Counted from the first letter of the stretch, positions 11,577 through 22,335 are shown. The stretch: DNA of 64,000 nucleotides from Bidens hawaiensis (GCA_021521415.1 JAIQDT010002044.1:186001-250000), one strand, 5' to 3'. Program-made: numbers and translations. Notes: a model not told the origin generated them from the letters alone.

Positions 11577-11991
11577 TGTAGGTCCCTAAACCGAATCCGA
11601 CAACAAACGGATTTTGTTCTTGATAAGCGTTTGAGACAGGTGCGACAAATCAAAAGATCGAACAAAAATATAAAGATAATATAGATAACGAACAATACCG
11701 TAATCGGTAAAAAGGTCAATATATTAAACGAACCGACCCCACCCAAGGTGAGTTCCCCTTGTGTGGGTGATTTACAGCATGAGAACACACACATACAAAG
11801 ACAATGCATGTCCTATTTATAGCTAAGCATAGATAAACTAGAAGCCTTTTCCCCGTTGAAGCTAAACGCGTGCACCAAAGTTCTTGTCTTGGATCCGGAA
11901 TTCACACCCACTTTAATTATTTGCTTGACCATAATATATTTAACAGGTTTCGAAATATTGATATTGCAAGTCACAAATTATTTGTCTTACA
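11577..11991 (-). repeat. 3' LTR of the 11.6-14.5-kb element
   Basis: 415 bp. It starts with TGTAAGACAAATAA and ends with GGACCTACA when read on the minus strand. Nearly the same sequence recurs at 14134-14533, including the phrases CACCCAAGGTGAG and CATGTCCTATTTAT. Confidence 0.9.
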
Positions 11992-12003
11992 ATCACCCCC
12001 TTA
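11992..12003 (-). other. Polypurine tract
   Basis: Minus strand reads AAGGGGGTGAT immediately before the 3' LTR start TGTAAG, as expected of a plus-strand priming site. Confidence 0.75.
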
Positions 12004-13183
12004 ACCAGTGATACCAAAACTTTGTCACACCGTGTCTCACATATTCACAAATCACCAGATAAACCGAAGCCTCTTAATTTCTATTCACCCCCTCAAGGTA
12101 TGACCCACCTAATTTCATTCATTAATGAGTTCTCGTGTATTTATCCATCTCGGTTCTTAAGCAATATAGGTTGAGAAGAGCTCGAATATCCACAAATTGA
12201 TCTCGAATTATCGGCTTCAACAATCAAAGGACATAAATCGTTATATCTTCTTTAAATTAGAATCCATATCCAATTTGTTCAAAGTTCTCCACCAACATCT
12301 CGAACGCCTTGAAAATAATATAAAAGTAGTAAGCTTTGAACACCGTTAAACAATGACGAAAAACCCGATCACTTTTGACTTTATTCAGTTTAGTTAACCC
12401 CGAACATCAGCAACAAAAATAATCTTAACCATTTTGAGCCCAAAATTTAACTTACAAGCATCTGGTCCTTAATACACTACAGCCCACAATTTAAAATTCA
12501 GCCCAGGTCCACACTAGTAAAGCCCAAGATGTATATGTCACAAACCCTAGCTGCCATATTATTTAGATAAGCTGTTGCCCACTTAGACCTTGCCGAAAAA
12601 TCGGTCACCAGTGCCGCACTTGCCAAAAAGACGATTTTTCGGCAGCCATTTCCGGCCACATCCTCCACCACTGGTCACAACAACCTTCTTCCTCTTCATC
12701 CCGCCATACTCACCCAAAACAACCCGCCACAGCCGCTGCCGTTCACAACCACCGGTGACCCTTCCAACCGAAAAACATATCCCGGCAACCATATACAAGA
12801 ATCTGCAATCGTCGCTAAAGATCACCGGATAATCATCGTCAGAAAGTACCTAAACCACCAAGCATTTCACTCTATTCCATTAACAACCGTTGTCATCGGA
12901 CGTCCTCTGCCGAAAAACAAAATTCCGGAAACATCATTGTTATATGTCATCTTAGGGTAATCAACAAGATCATTCAGATCTGAATTACCAGATTTATGAG
13001 ATTATGGATGCCGAAAATGATCCTTATCTTGTTGATTTCGACAATGATTCTTATCTTGTTTATTTCTTCTAATCTTCAAACTTTATTTCCAAACATCAAC
13101 GGATATTCAAAAACTTCAAGAAATTAACATCTCGGTTCGGGTAATCGCAGAATTAGAACCCGAATATCAAGAACAAAGTTGAA
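12004..13183. other. Non-coding interior of the LTR element
   Basis: No retroviral domains. A proline/lysine-rich frame at 12590-12832 overlaps an equal-length frame on the other strand and looks like composition bias in a GC-richer stretch (CCGCCACAGCCGCTGCCG). Nothing supports a protein. Confidence 0.5.
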
Positions 13184-13186
13184 TCA

Positions 13187-14103
13187 CAGTACAAAAAACT
13201 GAGCAATAGCAGCGACAAATGTCGCCTCTAAATGGTACAGAAATCGCTACTAATGCTTTTGGCGGCGACATGTCGCCGCTACTTGCGTGTCGCTAAAGAC
13301 TAAACATCGCAGCTAAAGGATGTTACCGAAGAATTCATTGGATACTTCGCCAGTGACGGTTTTCCACATTTTTAATGCATCAAAACTCAATTAATTTGCA
13401 TAAAAGTTTGTTTTTAATTAAATTGAACTCGAAAACGCAACACACGATTGCTTTCTCATTAAAATCAGTTTTTCATTACAAGATGTTTACAAATACGATT
13501 GGTTGGAGCTCTAAATTAACACTACATAATTACATGAGTTCTAGATTTTTGCAAACATGAATGGCATGCCGGAGCTTTAAAGCACGGTTGTTGAAATCTA
13601 TGGTGGAGCTTTATGAAAGCACAGTGGCCGAAATCTATGGTGGAGCTTTATGAAAGCACAGTGGCCGGAATCTGTGGTGAAGCCTAAACACACATAGGTC
13701 TTGATATTGATAATCCAGTTCTCTTGGCGTTGGCAGTGCGATGGTCTTGAGGGTGGAAGTTCAATGGTCTTGACAGTGGTAGTCCGATGGTCTTAGACGG
13801 ATGAAGAATATGGTGGTTGAAGGAATGGGAAAACAAATTATGATGATGCTTGAGGAAGATGAAGTTAAAATAGAGTGTGTTTGTTTGGGATGAAGAATAA
13901 GAACAGGGAGAGATATGAGCCCTTGGATCCACCCTTTATCAATGGTCAGACTAAGCCATCAGGAGAGCACAAGGATCGTGACCATTAGCGGCAACATTAT
14001 TAGCGGAAACAAGGAGCATTAGCGGCAACATTATCCATGTGGCCGCTAATACTCTTAGTCGCCGCTAATAGTGTCGTCGTTATTGGTGAAATTTCTTGTA
14101 GTG
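13187..14103. mobile_element. Non-autonomous CACTA, 917 bp, TSD TCA
   Basis: The left end is CAGTACAAAAAACTG, a two-mismatch version of CACTACAAGAAA; the right end is TTTCTTGTAGTG. Flanking triplets are TCA at 13184-13186 and TCA at 14104-14106. Both subterminal zones are rich in GCGGCGAC / GTCGCCGCTA phrases (13208-13320 and 13985-14080), the expected transposase-binding repeats. The interior has no transposase. Confidence 0.85.
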
Positions 14104-14120
14104 TCAGTTGATTCAAACCC

Positions 14121-14132
14121 GCTCTGATACCA
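14121..14132 (-). other. Primer-binding site (tRNA-iMet)
   Basis: Minus strand TGGTATCAGAGC, the classic complement to the 3' end of plant initiator tRNA-Met, one base inside the 5' LTR. This fixes the orientation of the element and makes it copia-like. Confidence 0.9.
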
Positions 14133-14133
14133 T

Positions 14134-14533
14134 TGTAGGTCCTGAAACCAAATCCGAGAACAAACCGATTTTGTTCTTGATACCGAGACAGGTGCGGCAA
14201 ATCAAACGATCGAACAAAAATATAAAGATAATATAGATAACGAACAATACCGTAATCTGTAAAAAGATTCATATATTAAACGAACCGACCCCACCCAAGG
14301 TGAGCTCTCCTTGGGTGGGTGATTTACACCATAAGAACACACACATGCAATGACAATGCATGTCCTATTTATCGATAAACTAGAAATCTTTTCCCTGTTT
14401 AAGCTAAACTCATGCGCCAAAGTTCTTGTCTTGGATCCGGAGTTCACGCCCACTTTAATTATTTGCTTGACTATAATATATTTAGCGGGTTTCGAAATAT
14501 TGATATCGCAAGTCACAAATTATTGGCATTACA
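14134..14533 (-). repeat. 5' LTR of the 11.6-14.5-kb element
   Basis: 400 bp, the partner of 11577-11991, with several substitutions and small indels. The divergence suggests an insertion that is not recent. Confidence 0.9.
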
Positions 14534-14623
14534 GGTACACTCTGCATTATATTCAATAGCTGAGCCTCACACCGTTGTAAATTATATTTTAGACCGGTGT
14601 TAATACACGTTTTTGTTGTAGTG

Positions 14624-15316
14624 TCTAATAGATGCTAAAGTTAACGTTGACTGGTAGTTGGTTCACATAATTGTTAACTAATTTACCTTACCATCAAATT
14701 CTTGGTCATCTACAAGTTGTTGGGGGTACACTATATCAAATAGCTTCTCATACTTCTAACAGGTGCTGGCATCCCAAACTTTAACAATGAACTCAGATGA
14801 TTGTGTACAAAATATCTCACCAGCTCTTTCTTTCTAAAGAATTGATTCAGAGGTTAGTCAAAGTGTTGTACTGTTGTAAATATGTTATTTTCCAATATAT
14901 TTGTGAGAAGATTCTCCCATAAATTTTTAGTACCTCCGGTAAATCAAGATCTAAATTTTATATTTGATAAGTTCTTGAATAATTAAGAAACAACAATGAA
15001 ACATTAACATTTGACTAATATTTTTTTAAAGGAAAATATTTAAAGAAACAAAAAAAGAATAGACACTCAAGCGGGTAGCAAGAAATAAAAAAAAAATTGG
15101 AGAGAAAAAAAAAGAACAAGAAGAACCAAAAAATCACAACAGTAAGAGTACGTTTACGACGTTTGACTAAATTAAATGAACAAGAGACCTGGTTAAGATG
15201 TTATGAGCATCTTTGTAATTATTAAAATTGCCGACACGGATTTTCAATGGATACACACACAGGATTTCATTATCCAGCTATATCTATACGGTTTAAATTG
15301 ACCATCTTGTAATTAC
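14624..15316. other. AT-rich stretch without recognised feature
   Basis: Several A-runs (15040-15130) and no coding signal. No terminal repeats or conserved domains were seen. Confidence 0.4.
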
Positions 15317-16017
15317 TAAGGTTGTTCCAAACCGGATATCCGGACTTCGGATACCTGAACTTTCGGACAGTGAAAATCACTATCCGAATCTGAAACTTCG
15401 AATATCCGAATATCCGGAAAAAAAAAACTTGTTTTAATAATAAAAACCATTTCCCATCTTAAGAATTCAAGTTTAAAAATGCAATAAACCAAACATACAA
15501 CCAAATAACAAGTTTCTAAATCCAACAAAACGGTGGTGAGGAGAGTGGAGACGAGTGGCTGGTGTTTGACGGTGGCGGAGTCTGGAGAGTGGAGACGAGT
15601 GGAAGGGAAACGGTGGTGGGGAGGAGGACGAACGGCGGTGGAGACGGAGGACCTCCGGTGGTGAGGAGTGAGGACAGATTTAGGACAGACGGCGGTGGAG
15701 ACGGAGGACCGACGGCTGAAGCCCGATCTAGGGTTGAAGAGAAAGGCAGAAGAGGGGCTTGTGTAGTTGTGAGGCTTGTGTAGTTGTGAATGTGTTATGT
15801 GTTAGTAGATCTTGGATTTTGATATTAAATGTGTTATATAAAATAATATTAAAAAATATTAAAATTAAAAAATTGGATAGTTCGGATATTCGAACTATCC
15901 GAAAAATCTGAAAACTGATACCCAAATCCGAATTTTCGGATATCCGGGATTCGGATAGTTCGGACAAAGATAATTGGATAATTCGGATACGGATTCGGAT
16001 AGTTTTTAGCACCCCTA
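15317..16017. mobile_element. hAT-like MITE with TATCCGAA subterminal repeats
   Basis: The ends are imperfect inverted repeats: TAAGGTTGTTCCAAAC on the left and, inverted, TAGGGGTGCTAAAAAC on the right. Multiple TTCGGATA/TATCCGAA motifs fill both subterminal zones (15330-15420 and 15875-16000). The middle is a GC-rich GGTGGTGAGG-type region that produces a glycine/arginine-rich frame at 15562-15783, probably not a gene. Flanks share CTTGTAA but an exact 8-bp duplication is not clean, so the limits are approximate. Confidence 0.6.
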
Positions 16018-16030
16018 CTTGTAACTATTA

Positions 16031-16359
16031 CGCTCTGTTCTTGAGTTTTTTAAAGGAGAGAAAAGAAAGGAAAACTAAGGATAGTTAAAAAATGGGTGTT
16101 CTTTAATTTTTTTTAGGATGAAAAGAAAAGGAGTAGGAGGAGTTAGGAGGGATTAAATTGATGTTTTTTCACAATAAATTATCCTCTCAAAAATGGGCTG
16201 ATTACTAAGGATAACATAGTTATCCTTTCCTTTCCTCTAATTTCCTTCAACTCAAGAACACACCTAATTAAAAAAAATTCATTCCCTTCCCTTCCCTTTC
16301 TTATCATTTCCTCACATTTCCTTTTTCTTTCCTTGATTAAAAAACTCAAGAACAAGGCG
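16031..16359. mobile_element. Tourist-like (PIF/Harbinger) MITE, TSD TTA
   Basis: 329 bp. The left end is CGCTCTGTTCTTGAGTTTTT and the right end is its near-perfect inverse, ending CTCAAGAACAAGGCG. It is flanked by TTA at 16028-16030 and 16360-16362, the trinucleotide target of PIF/Harbinger elements. A second internal inverted pair (GGGTGTTCTT near 16093 and CAAGAACACACC near 16254) suggests a foldback structure. It has no coding content. Confidence 0.85.
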
Positions 16360-16362
16360 TTA

Positions 16363-16829
16363 GGGTGGAGGGAGTGTAACCCAAGAGGTAGTATTCCCCT
16401 AGCATACACCGCCGCCAACACCCCCGCCCCATTTTATTCCCTATCAGTGAGTTTGTTAGCGGAGTATTCCCTGTGAACATTGTTTCAATTTAGCCTTTCA
16501 ACGTCAATTTTTAAAATTTAATTCTTCACGGTAGTTTCATGCAACATTGCCAGCTCTTTAAGTAATTAAGGGTATAAATGACGTGTCAGCGTAGGATTAG
16601 TGCCAAGAATAATTTTACTACCCTTATGTAACCACCCCTACACCCTTAAAGTTAGTAAGCAAACTTTTTTCAAAGAGTTTTATCTTCAAAAAGTTTGTAT
16701 TTAAAAGAAATAGTTGAATTATGTAACTATAAAAGGTTGCATATTAGTTCTAACGCTGCTTTAATTATCTATGGTTGTATTATACCGGTTTTTTAGTATT
16801 GGCAGTTTCTATATTTTTTTTTAAATTCA
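16363..16829. other. Spacer without recognised feature
   Basis: No coding signal, terminal repeats or RNA motif recognised. Confidence 0.4.
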
Positions 16830-17342
16830 AAAGAGAATCACACATACCTGATGTGGGCCCAAGTATTGATGATCGCGCTATTATGTATTTGGAGACCCAA
16901 GATCGCGCAACAAAAGGTGGCTCACGAAAACGGGCATAACTTGGTCCACGAAGCTTCGTTTCAAGCCCATTACTAGTCAAATCGAAGCTTGAGACGAGGA
17001 GCACATTGTGGCAAACAACCTATGGTGGTTTGGCCCCTGTCCGAAGCCCAAAAACGACTCATAAATAAAGTTATGGGCCTTTTATTGTTTTTTCAGCACT
17101 TTTTATGTTTTTATTTTTGGGTTTGTGTTTGGCCCAGGGCCCGTTTTAGGCCCATTTTGTATTAGACTCTTTATTATATGTTGGTTATGTAATATGAACA
17201 ATCAGACTTGATTATTAATAAATTTTATTTTTCTCTTTATTTTCCCTAGACCTTTGGGTGAGATTTGGGAGTTTTGAAGTTCATCACGGGTATTCACTGA
17301 ATCAACGTGATTCGATCTTCATTTTCGTTTTAACGCTGCATC
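16830..17342 (+). mobile_element. Candidate LTR-retrotransposon 3' fragment
   Basis: A purine-rich GACGAGGAGCACAT precedes TGTGGCAAAC at 17007. From there to GCTGCATCA (17342) the sequence has LTR character: an AATAAA signal region near 17218 and a pyrimidine-rich run. Before it, a short frame (RAIMYLETQDRATKGGSRKR) could be the end of a polyprotein. No partner LTR was found, so this is tentative. Confidence 0.35.
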
Positions 17343-17783
17343 AATACCTCTAAGAATAAGAGCGTTACAAATGTAGCCATCGTTTCAGGCGGTTATGACC
17401 TTTAACGAGTGAATACCATTCTATTCCTTGTCTATGAGTTTAATATTAATATTTTTGTAAGTCACATGTAAGTATGATACTGTGTAAGAAGTTTTCAGAA
17501 ACCCATTTAATAAGAACAGCATAGAGATGGGGAGAAGTCATGGAAAAGGATTAGCTAGGAGAAATGAGCTGTCTCTTGGATGGTTACAGATTTAGAATTA
17601 CAAGAAAGCATTGGTAACAGTAATTGAGTTAATGAGTTTGTTGTTAGATTTGCATTTGGTAAGTAAAACCAACGATTCTATTTCTCTCTCATGGGGACAC
17701 ACCTTTTCTAAACTATTTGAAAATGGAAAATGATAAAGGTAAGCCACATTTATTCCAAGGGACATGGAATGTGCCTTTGGGGG
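17343..17783 (+). other. Upstream region of the MIR156 locus
   Basis: No gene seen. It is single-copy-looking sequence between the LTR fragment and the TATA box and probably holds the promoter-proximal control region. Confidence 0.4.
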
Positions 17784-17795
17784 TCTATATAAGGG
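17784..17795 (+). promoter_or_regulatory. TATA box of the MIR156 locus
   Basis: TCTATATAAGGG, about 30 bases upstream of a CA-rich candidate start (about 17815-17826), and about 230 bases upstream of the first miR156 hairpin. The distance and orientation fit a Pol II primary microRNA transcript. The start site is inferred. Confidence 0.6.
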
Positions 17796-18018
17796 ATGAC
17801 AAACCTCCGGTTCTTACACACACATCATATCAAACTGTAGTTTGTGTTCTAGTGCTATTGAACAGTAGTACCACAAACCAAATATGTGGCTATACCTAAT
17901 TTGGGAAAGCTCTAGAAACATTAGGGGTTTCCACTTCAATCATGCGGGTCCATACCATCCATAAGTTACTTTTTGTTCATAAATCTGGCTGTCTGTATAA
18001 TGGGAAGAAGGAAAGGTA

Positions 18019-18128
18019 ATGGGTGGTGACAGAAGAGAGTGAGCACACATGGTCTTTCTTGCAAATAGTCAACTTAGCCTCATGTGTGCTTGAAGCTATG
18101 TGTGCTCACCCTCTATCTGTCACCCCCT
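18019..18128 (+). ncRNA. MIR156: MIR156 precursor hairpin 1
   Basis: The 5' arm holds TGACAGAAGAGAGTGAGCAC (18027-18046), identical to the conserved plant miR156. The 3' arm holds the passenger strand GCTCACCCTCTATCTGTCACC (18104-18124 is 21 nt, here given by its motif GCTCACCC..CTGTCACC). The arms pair almost perfectly, extending with GGGT/ACCCC below the duplex and ACACATGG/CTATGTGT above it. miR156 guides cleavage or repression of SPL transcription-factor mRNAs and sets the juvenile-to-adult phase change. The hairpin lies downstream of a TATA box and 85 bases before a second hairpin, so one primary transcript probably carries both. Confidence 0.93.
18027..18046 (+). ncRNA. MIR156: Mature miR156 (copy 1)
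   Basis: The 20-nt sequence begins with T, as expected for AGO1 loading, and is identical to that of the second hairpin. Confidence 0.93.
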
Positions 18129-18206
18129 CTTCTCTATCTTTTTTTTCTTTTTTACTTTCTTTTAACATTAAGAGATGTATAATTTAAGGGTAAGAGTGTA
18201 AGGGAT

Positions 18207-18340
18207 GGAGTTGTGACAGAAGAGAGTGAGCACAGATGGGCTTTTCTTGCATGATATATATTGGATGGAGATCTATAGCACATACAAGGTTACATATGCT
18301 TGAAGCTATGTGTGCTCACTCTCTATCTGTCATCCACCAC
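18207..18340 (+). ncRNA. MIR156: MIR156 precursor hairpin 2
   Basis: The mature sequence TGACAGAAGAGAGTGAGCAC is repeated at 18214-18233, and its passenger strand is at about 18314-18334 (GCTCACTC..CTGTCATC). The loop is longer than in hairpin 1 and contains a different sequence (GATATATATTGG), while the distal stem phrase GCTTGAAGCTATGTGTGCTC is shared. This points to a tandem duplication of one precursor followed by loop divergence. The flanking downstream region has no other gene. Confidence 0.93.
18214..18233 (+). ncRNA. MIR156: Mature miR156 (copy 2)
   Basis: Identical 20-nt sequence to copy 1, in the 5' arm of the second hairpin. Confidence 0.93.
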
Positions 18341-18914
18341 TCTTATCTCTCTTGCCCTTAGGATCATTTGTTTGTTTATTATTTGTCATGCACATCTCAC
18401 TCTACTGCAGGTTTCTATAGGAAAGGTGTGGTAAAAAGAATACGAAATAGAACCATATATATGAGTTATGCAAATCAGATCTGGTTATTTGTAGTTGCCT
18501 GCATACTATCCCAGATAAGGGGAAAACCCTAGATGGGGTAGAGAAGTGGCATGAATATTAAGATTGTACTTTTCATGGAATTTTATTTTGAAAATACATA
18601 TTAGGGTTTCCTACATACCATCATGATTAATTAATGTTGGTTTACCCAAGGTTACCGGGCACCTAATATTTGTCTAACTTATACATTAATTTTTGTTTTA
18701 ACTTTTATCAAACTTATACCTTTATGCTTAGTTCCTCAAAAGAGCATCATTATATTGATTTGAAATTTTCAGCAGCCACAATAAAAGTTTTCCCCGTTTG
18801 GAGCTGTCCACATGATCCAGAAAAAAATATTATATTGTTCCAATACTTATCTGCGCTTCTCAGAGTTCCACTTTAATTAAAAGAGTCATCCCTTTTAGAA
18901 ATGTCAAAGAGATT
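18341..18914. other. Downstream region of the MIR156 locus
   Basis: No protein gene seen. A possible splice acceptor (CTACTGCAGGTTTC, near 18402) would fit an intron-containing primary transcript, but this is weak. Confidence 0.35.
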
Positions 18915-19330
18915 GTTGAGCCTAATAGAGTAGGCAACACTCCAAGAATAATAACAGGAAGGAAAGACTAGTTTGGGGCAATTTTCTTGTTAATTCTCAA
19001 AAGCAAATTACATGAATATAAATATGCAATGCAACAACTACTCCACTAACCACTCAACCTTATCTTTAGATCATGGACATGCAGAACTCCATGATCCCAC
19101 TACATGCATAATTAACATGTGACATAATTAAATAACATAAAGCAAATAACATAAATCAAATAGCATGGCTAAAATGCAAACTAAACTTCAAGATGTTACG
19201 GTTTCCTTAGGTTGCATCTGATTCTTGGGTCTGGCCCAAGGATTTGTTCAGTTGGGTCAGTTGGGATGGATTTGGGCCCGTATCAATGCCCACCCCTTGA
19301 GAATTGACCTTGTCCTCAAGGTCGTTGATA
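18915..19330 (-). mobile_element. Gypsy remnant: pol end and candidate 3' LTR
   Basis: The minus strand from about 19330 reads DLEDKVNSQGVGIDTGP, resembling the last residues of chromodomain-type Ty3/gypsy polyproteins, followed by sequence of LTR character ending near GGCTCAACA (about 18915). It lies directly downstream of the gag remnant, so most of pol has been deleted. LTR limits are approximate. Confidence 0.45.
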
Positions 19331-19599
19331 GTAACCGCAGATGGAGTGATAGGGTTTATCGGTGGTAATCCAATCTGAACTCACCATCCTTAAATTGCTA
19401 CATCTCCGACCTTACACCCGAAATCCAATCTGAACTCACCATCCTTAAACCAACTTCTCTACACCAAGCTTATGGTCTCTCAAAATTGGTGGAAGACAAA
19501 CTAAGCCTAGCTAACCCACCACCATGTCAACCTAGATCTTACACCACTACTTCAACTCCTTCAACAACCACACCCACTGCTCCTGCCTTGCTGCCCACA

Positions 19600-20095
19600 C
19601 CAACACTTTAAGGACCTTAACATTGGTTCGCTACCCTCATGGACATCGCTAATCATAAAAAGTTGTGGCTTACTGCACTTATGTCCCGGCGTATACCGTT
19701 CGTCACAAAAATAACATAGCCCTTTTTTCGTGACGTTCTCGGGCCTCCGCTGAAGATATACGTCGGATCGGGTTTGGGGCTGGAAGGGCTAGCCGTGGTG
19801 CTGGGCCTGAACCCAATAACCCCGCACTAGATGGCGAGTTTGTTGATTGGCTAGAACTTTGCGACCCTTGTATAGAGAACCCAACCTGCTGTAAACTCAA
19901 CTTTTCTTCCACTAGCCTTGCTAACCCGATTGCTTCTGACAAATGGCGTGGCTTTTTGAGTTTGACTTCTAACCGAACTTCATCCTTCAGTCCTCCAATA
20001 AAACAACCCATCAGGACGCTCTCCGAGAGCTTTCAGGTTCTTTCATTTTGCAAATGCGTCTGGTATTTTAGCAACTCGGCTAACCTGTTTAACCG
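19600..20095 (-). pseudogene. Ty3/gypsy gag remnant
   Basis: The minus-strand frame at 20011-19703, extended upstream to about 20090, reads LLKYQTHLQN, then MGCFIGGLKDEVRLEV and LSEAIGLARLVEEKLS. This is the C-terminal part of a retrotransposon gag (Retrotrans_gag type) domain. After EARERHEKRA a frameshift at a T-run (19721-19726) separates it from a zinc-knuckle-like continuation (CDERYTPGHKCSKPQ in another frame). Upstream gag and the pol body are absent. It encodes a structural capsid precursor in intact relatives. Confidence 0.75.
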
Positions 20096-21094
20096 GTTCA
20101 ATAGACACGTAACAAAAAATTAGAACAGTGTGTTATAAGTGGCAAACCAACATTCAATTCTAGTCTAATTTTTCTCATAATATTTTAATCTATCATCTAA
20201 TTTATCTTGGTTATTCATGGCCATAGGTCAAAACATTTTTGACAATAATGTTATAAAATAGTGAGGTAATCAAAAGTAATATATTTATTGAAATTTTTTT
20301 TAGGGTTAGTTTATTTCTTCAATTTATAGTTTTTTCCAGGGACCCTATATTGTATACAAAAAGTTTTTTCTAGTCTTTTTATTGTTTATACCATATAGTA
20401 TTTCATTTCATTATTACCTTATTTACTTTATCATATAACAAATAACTGAAACTAGAAATCAATGAGGAAAGAGTTAGCTTAATTATCAAGTATAGAAACA
20501 AACTAATAAGGTTGTTATTCGGGTTGTACTTTCATATATCGGGTTTTTTTGTCAGTTCTTTGGGTTCGGGTCTTACGTGCTCAGGTTTTATTAGTAGGGA
20601 GTAATCGAGTTTCGAGTATTTGAGTTAGAAAACTAACAATGTTTATATACGCTACAATTCAATCAAACATATCATCTTCAACTTTTAATTTACATTAGCA
20701 AATAACAAACTGCATAATCCAAAATATCCAATCCCTAAACAAGTAAAATTAAAAACTCCAATAATGAATTGTGTCTAAAACCCGGTTGATTGATTGAATA
20801 ATAGCCATCTCTCTTGTTCAGTTGGTTGACTTAAAGTGAACTGAAATAGTAATCGGTTTGATGTAGTTGGAATGTTAGAACTGGAATCGGAGTAGTATAT
20901 GTTGCCTAAGATATTGGAATTGGAAACGGTGATATAAATTGAATAGGGAGGCGATATAATAGCATTAACTAGGTCTAACGGGTTTTTTGGGTCTTCGAAA
21001 CAATTTATAAAATACTCGGTACTTGACTCGAAGTAATTCGGGTGGGGTTTACTTTTTTAGATCCGGGTCCGGGTTTTATCTTTATTAATGTTCC
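20096..21094. other. AT-rich spacer, no gene
   Basis: Two GGGTTCGGGT/CGGGTCCGGG-type low-complexity patches (20515-20590 and 20980-21080) of the kind found in small hAT-like elements. Otherwise there is no recognisable feature. Confidence 0.4.
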
Positions 21095-21770
21095 TAAAAC
21101 TACAAGAATTTTGAGCTATAGCAACGACACCTTTAGCGACGACACTATGTAATAACGGCGACATGAAAATTTTCGTCGCTAATGTTGGGTGTCGCCGCTA
21201 AAGCGGTCGTCGCTAAAGCCCAAGATCCGTGTGATCTCTTAAGGTGTTAAGATGAACCGTTGATAAAATAATGCATCATGGGATATGATTTATTCATCAA
21301 ACTTTTATCAAATCCATAGATTCAAAACCTACCATCCGTTCCATCTTCACTTCACATCTCCTCCTAGGAAAAAACCACTCAGTTCTGTCTCCACCTTCCA
21401 TCGGAACTGCAACTACGGACGTCGTCACCAACGGAACTACAACAACATCCCCCTTCACCACCAGATCTGCAAAAACAACCATCATCAACCACTGCAATTG
21501 CAAAAGCTCCGGCCAACTGCAACTCACTATCAGGATCCGGCATCATCAAGCTCCATCCCTATCAAGCTCCGTCGTTATCGAACTACCACCGTGTTTTCAA
21601 GTTTCGGCCTCTCGTTTTTATTTCTTGTAATTTTGTGTAGAATTATTTAAAGTTTGTGTAATTTAATCGATTTTAATTAGAATTTAAGTGTGTTTTGCTT
21701 CAGTTTGTTTACAAATTCTTTTTGATTGATACTCATTAGCGGCGACGCTTTTAGGGGCAACTATAGCACT

Positions 21771-22335
21771 CACTACGTGAAAATCGACTTTTAGCCACAC
21801 ATGTGGTCTGGGCAATTTGCCACACTTCGGCTTAAATGTGTGGCTAAAAGGTATTTGACCATGTTTGAAAACCTTCCAGAATGTTTTGGCCACTCATGTT
21901 ATTCTTCATGTGACCATTCTATACCTACTCAGGTACTTTTCGCCACACTTTGAAAAAAACTGTGACAAAAGCTAGCCACATTATAAAAACGTGTGGCGAA
22001 ATATGACATACAGTCATAGTTTGTTTGATCTTTGATACATGTGACCAAAAACACATGCATTAGCCACAAACTGTTACATTTAACTAGCCACATGTTTTAA
22101 TAGTGTGGCCAAATGTGACGAACGACTACTGTATTGATAAGAGGTGTGTCTAAAAGGTAAAAGATATAACCACTTATATTACGTTGTGTGGCCTAATGTC
22201 ATATTTGTTAGCCACATTTTTAATAATGTGGCGAAATATGACGAACAACCATTGTATCTATTAGTAATGTGGCTAAAACGCTTAAAATATATGGCCACTT
22301 ATACGAGGTTGTGTGACCAAAGAGTAGTTTAGTTT
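21771..22335. repeat. Left subterminal repeats of inner CACTA
   Basis: Dense TAGCCACA / TGTGGCTA motifs in both directions, at intervals of roughly 20-60 bases. These are candidate binding sites for the element's own DNA-binding protein. It matches the right end of 55073-63561 in reverse complement over several hundred bases. Confidence 0.8.

Larger units (their letters stand above)
11577..14533 (-). mobile_element. Complete non-autonomous copia-type LTR element
   Basis: On the minus strand the element has a 5' LTR (14134-14533), then a primer-binding site TGGTATCAGAGC (14132-14121) complementary to initiator tRNA-Met one base after the LTR, a 2.1-kb internal region, a polypurine tract (12003-11992) and a 3' LTR (11991-11577). 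No gag or pol is present, so it must depend on another element. The flanking pentamers are GGTGT and GGTAC, a degraded target duplication with two transitions. A CACTA unit (13187-14103) is nested next to the primer-binding site. Confidence 0.85.
9090..14623. mobile_element. Eroded CACTA element with LTR element inserted
   Basis: The right terminus reads GTTTTTGTTGTAGTG (14609-14623), the inverse of a CACTA terminus. Subterminal repeats with AAACGGTG / AACGGTTT phrases fill 11100-11576 and continue at 14534-14600, and similar AACGG phrases occur at 9105-9220 on the left side. The left CACTA terminus itself was not found. The interior (9300-11050) shows no convincing transposase. An LTR element (11577-14533) interrupts the right subterminal array. 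The left coordinate is approximate. Confidence 0.6.

Noticed and set aside
12583..12832. Overlapping 80-residue frames on both strands
   Set aside because: Composition-driven (proline/arginine-rich), no domain, lies in a non-coding LTR-element interior.
15562..15783. Glycine/arginine-rich frame
   Set aside because: Product of a GGTGG-type low-complexity stretch inside a MITE.
19703..20011. Host gene of 102 residues
   Set aside because: Recognisable Gypsy gag sequence with a frameshift and pol end beside it.
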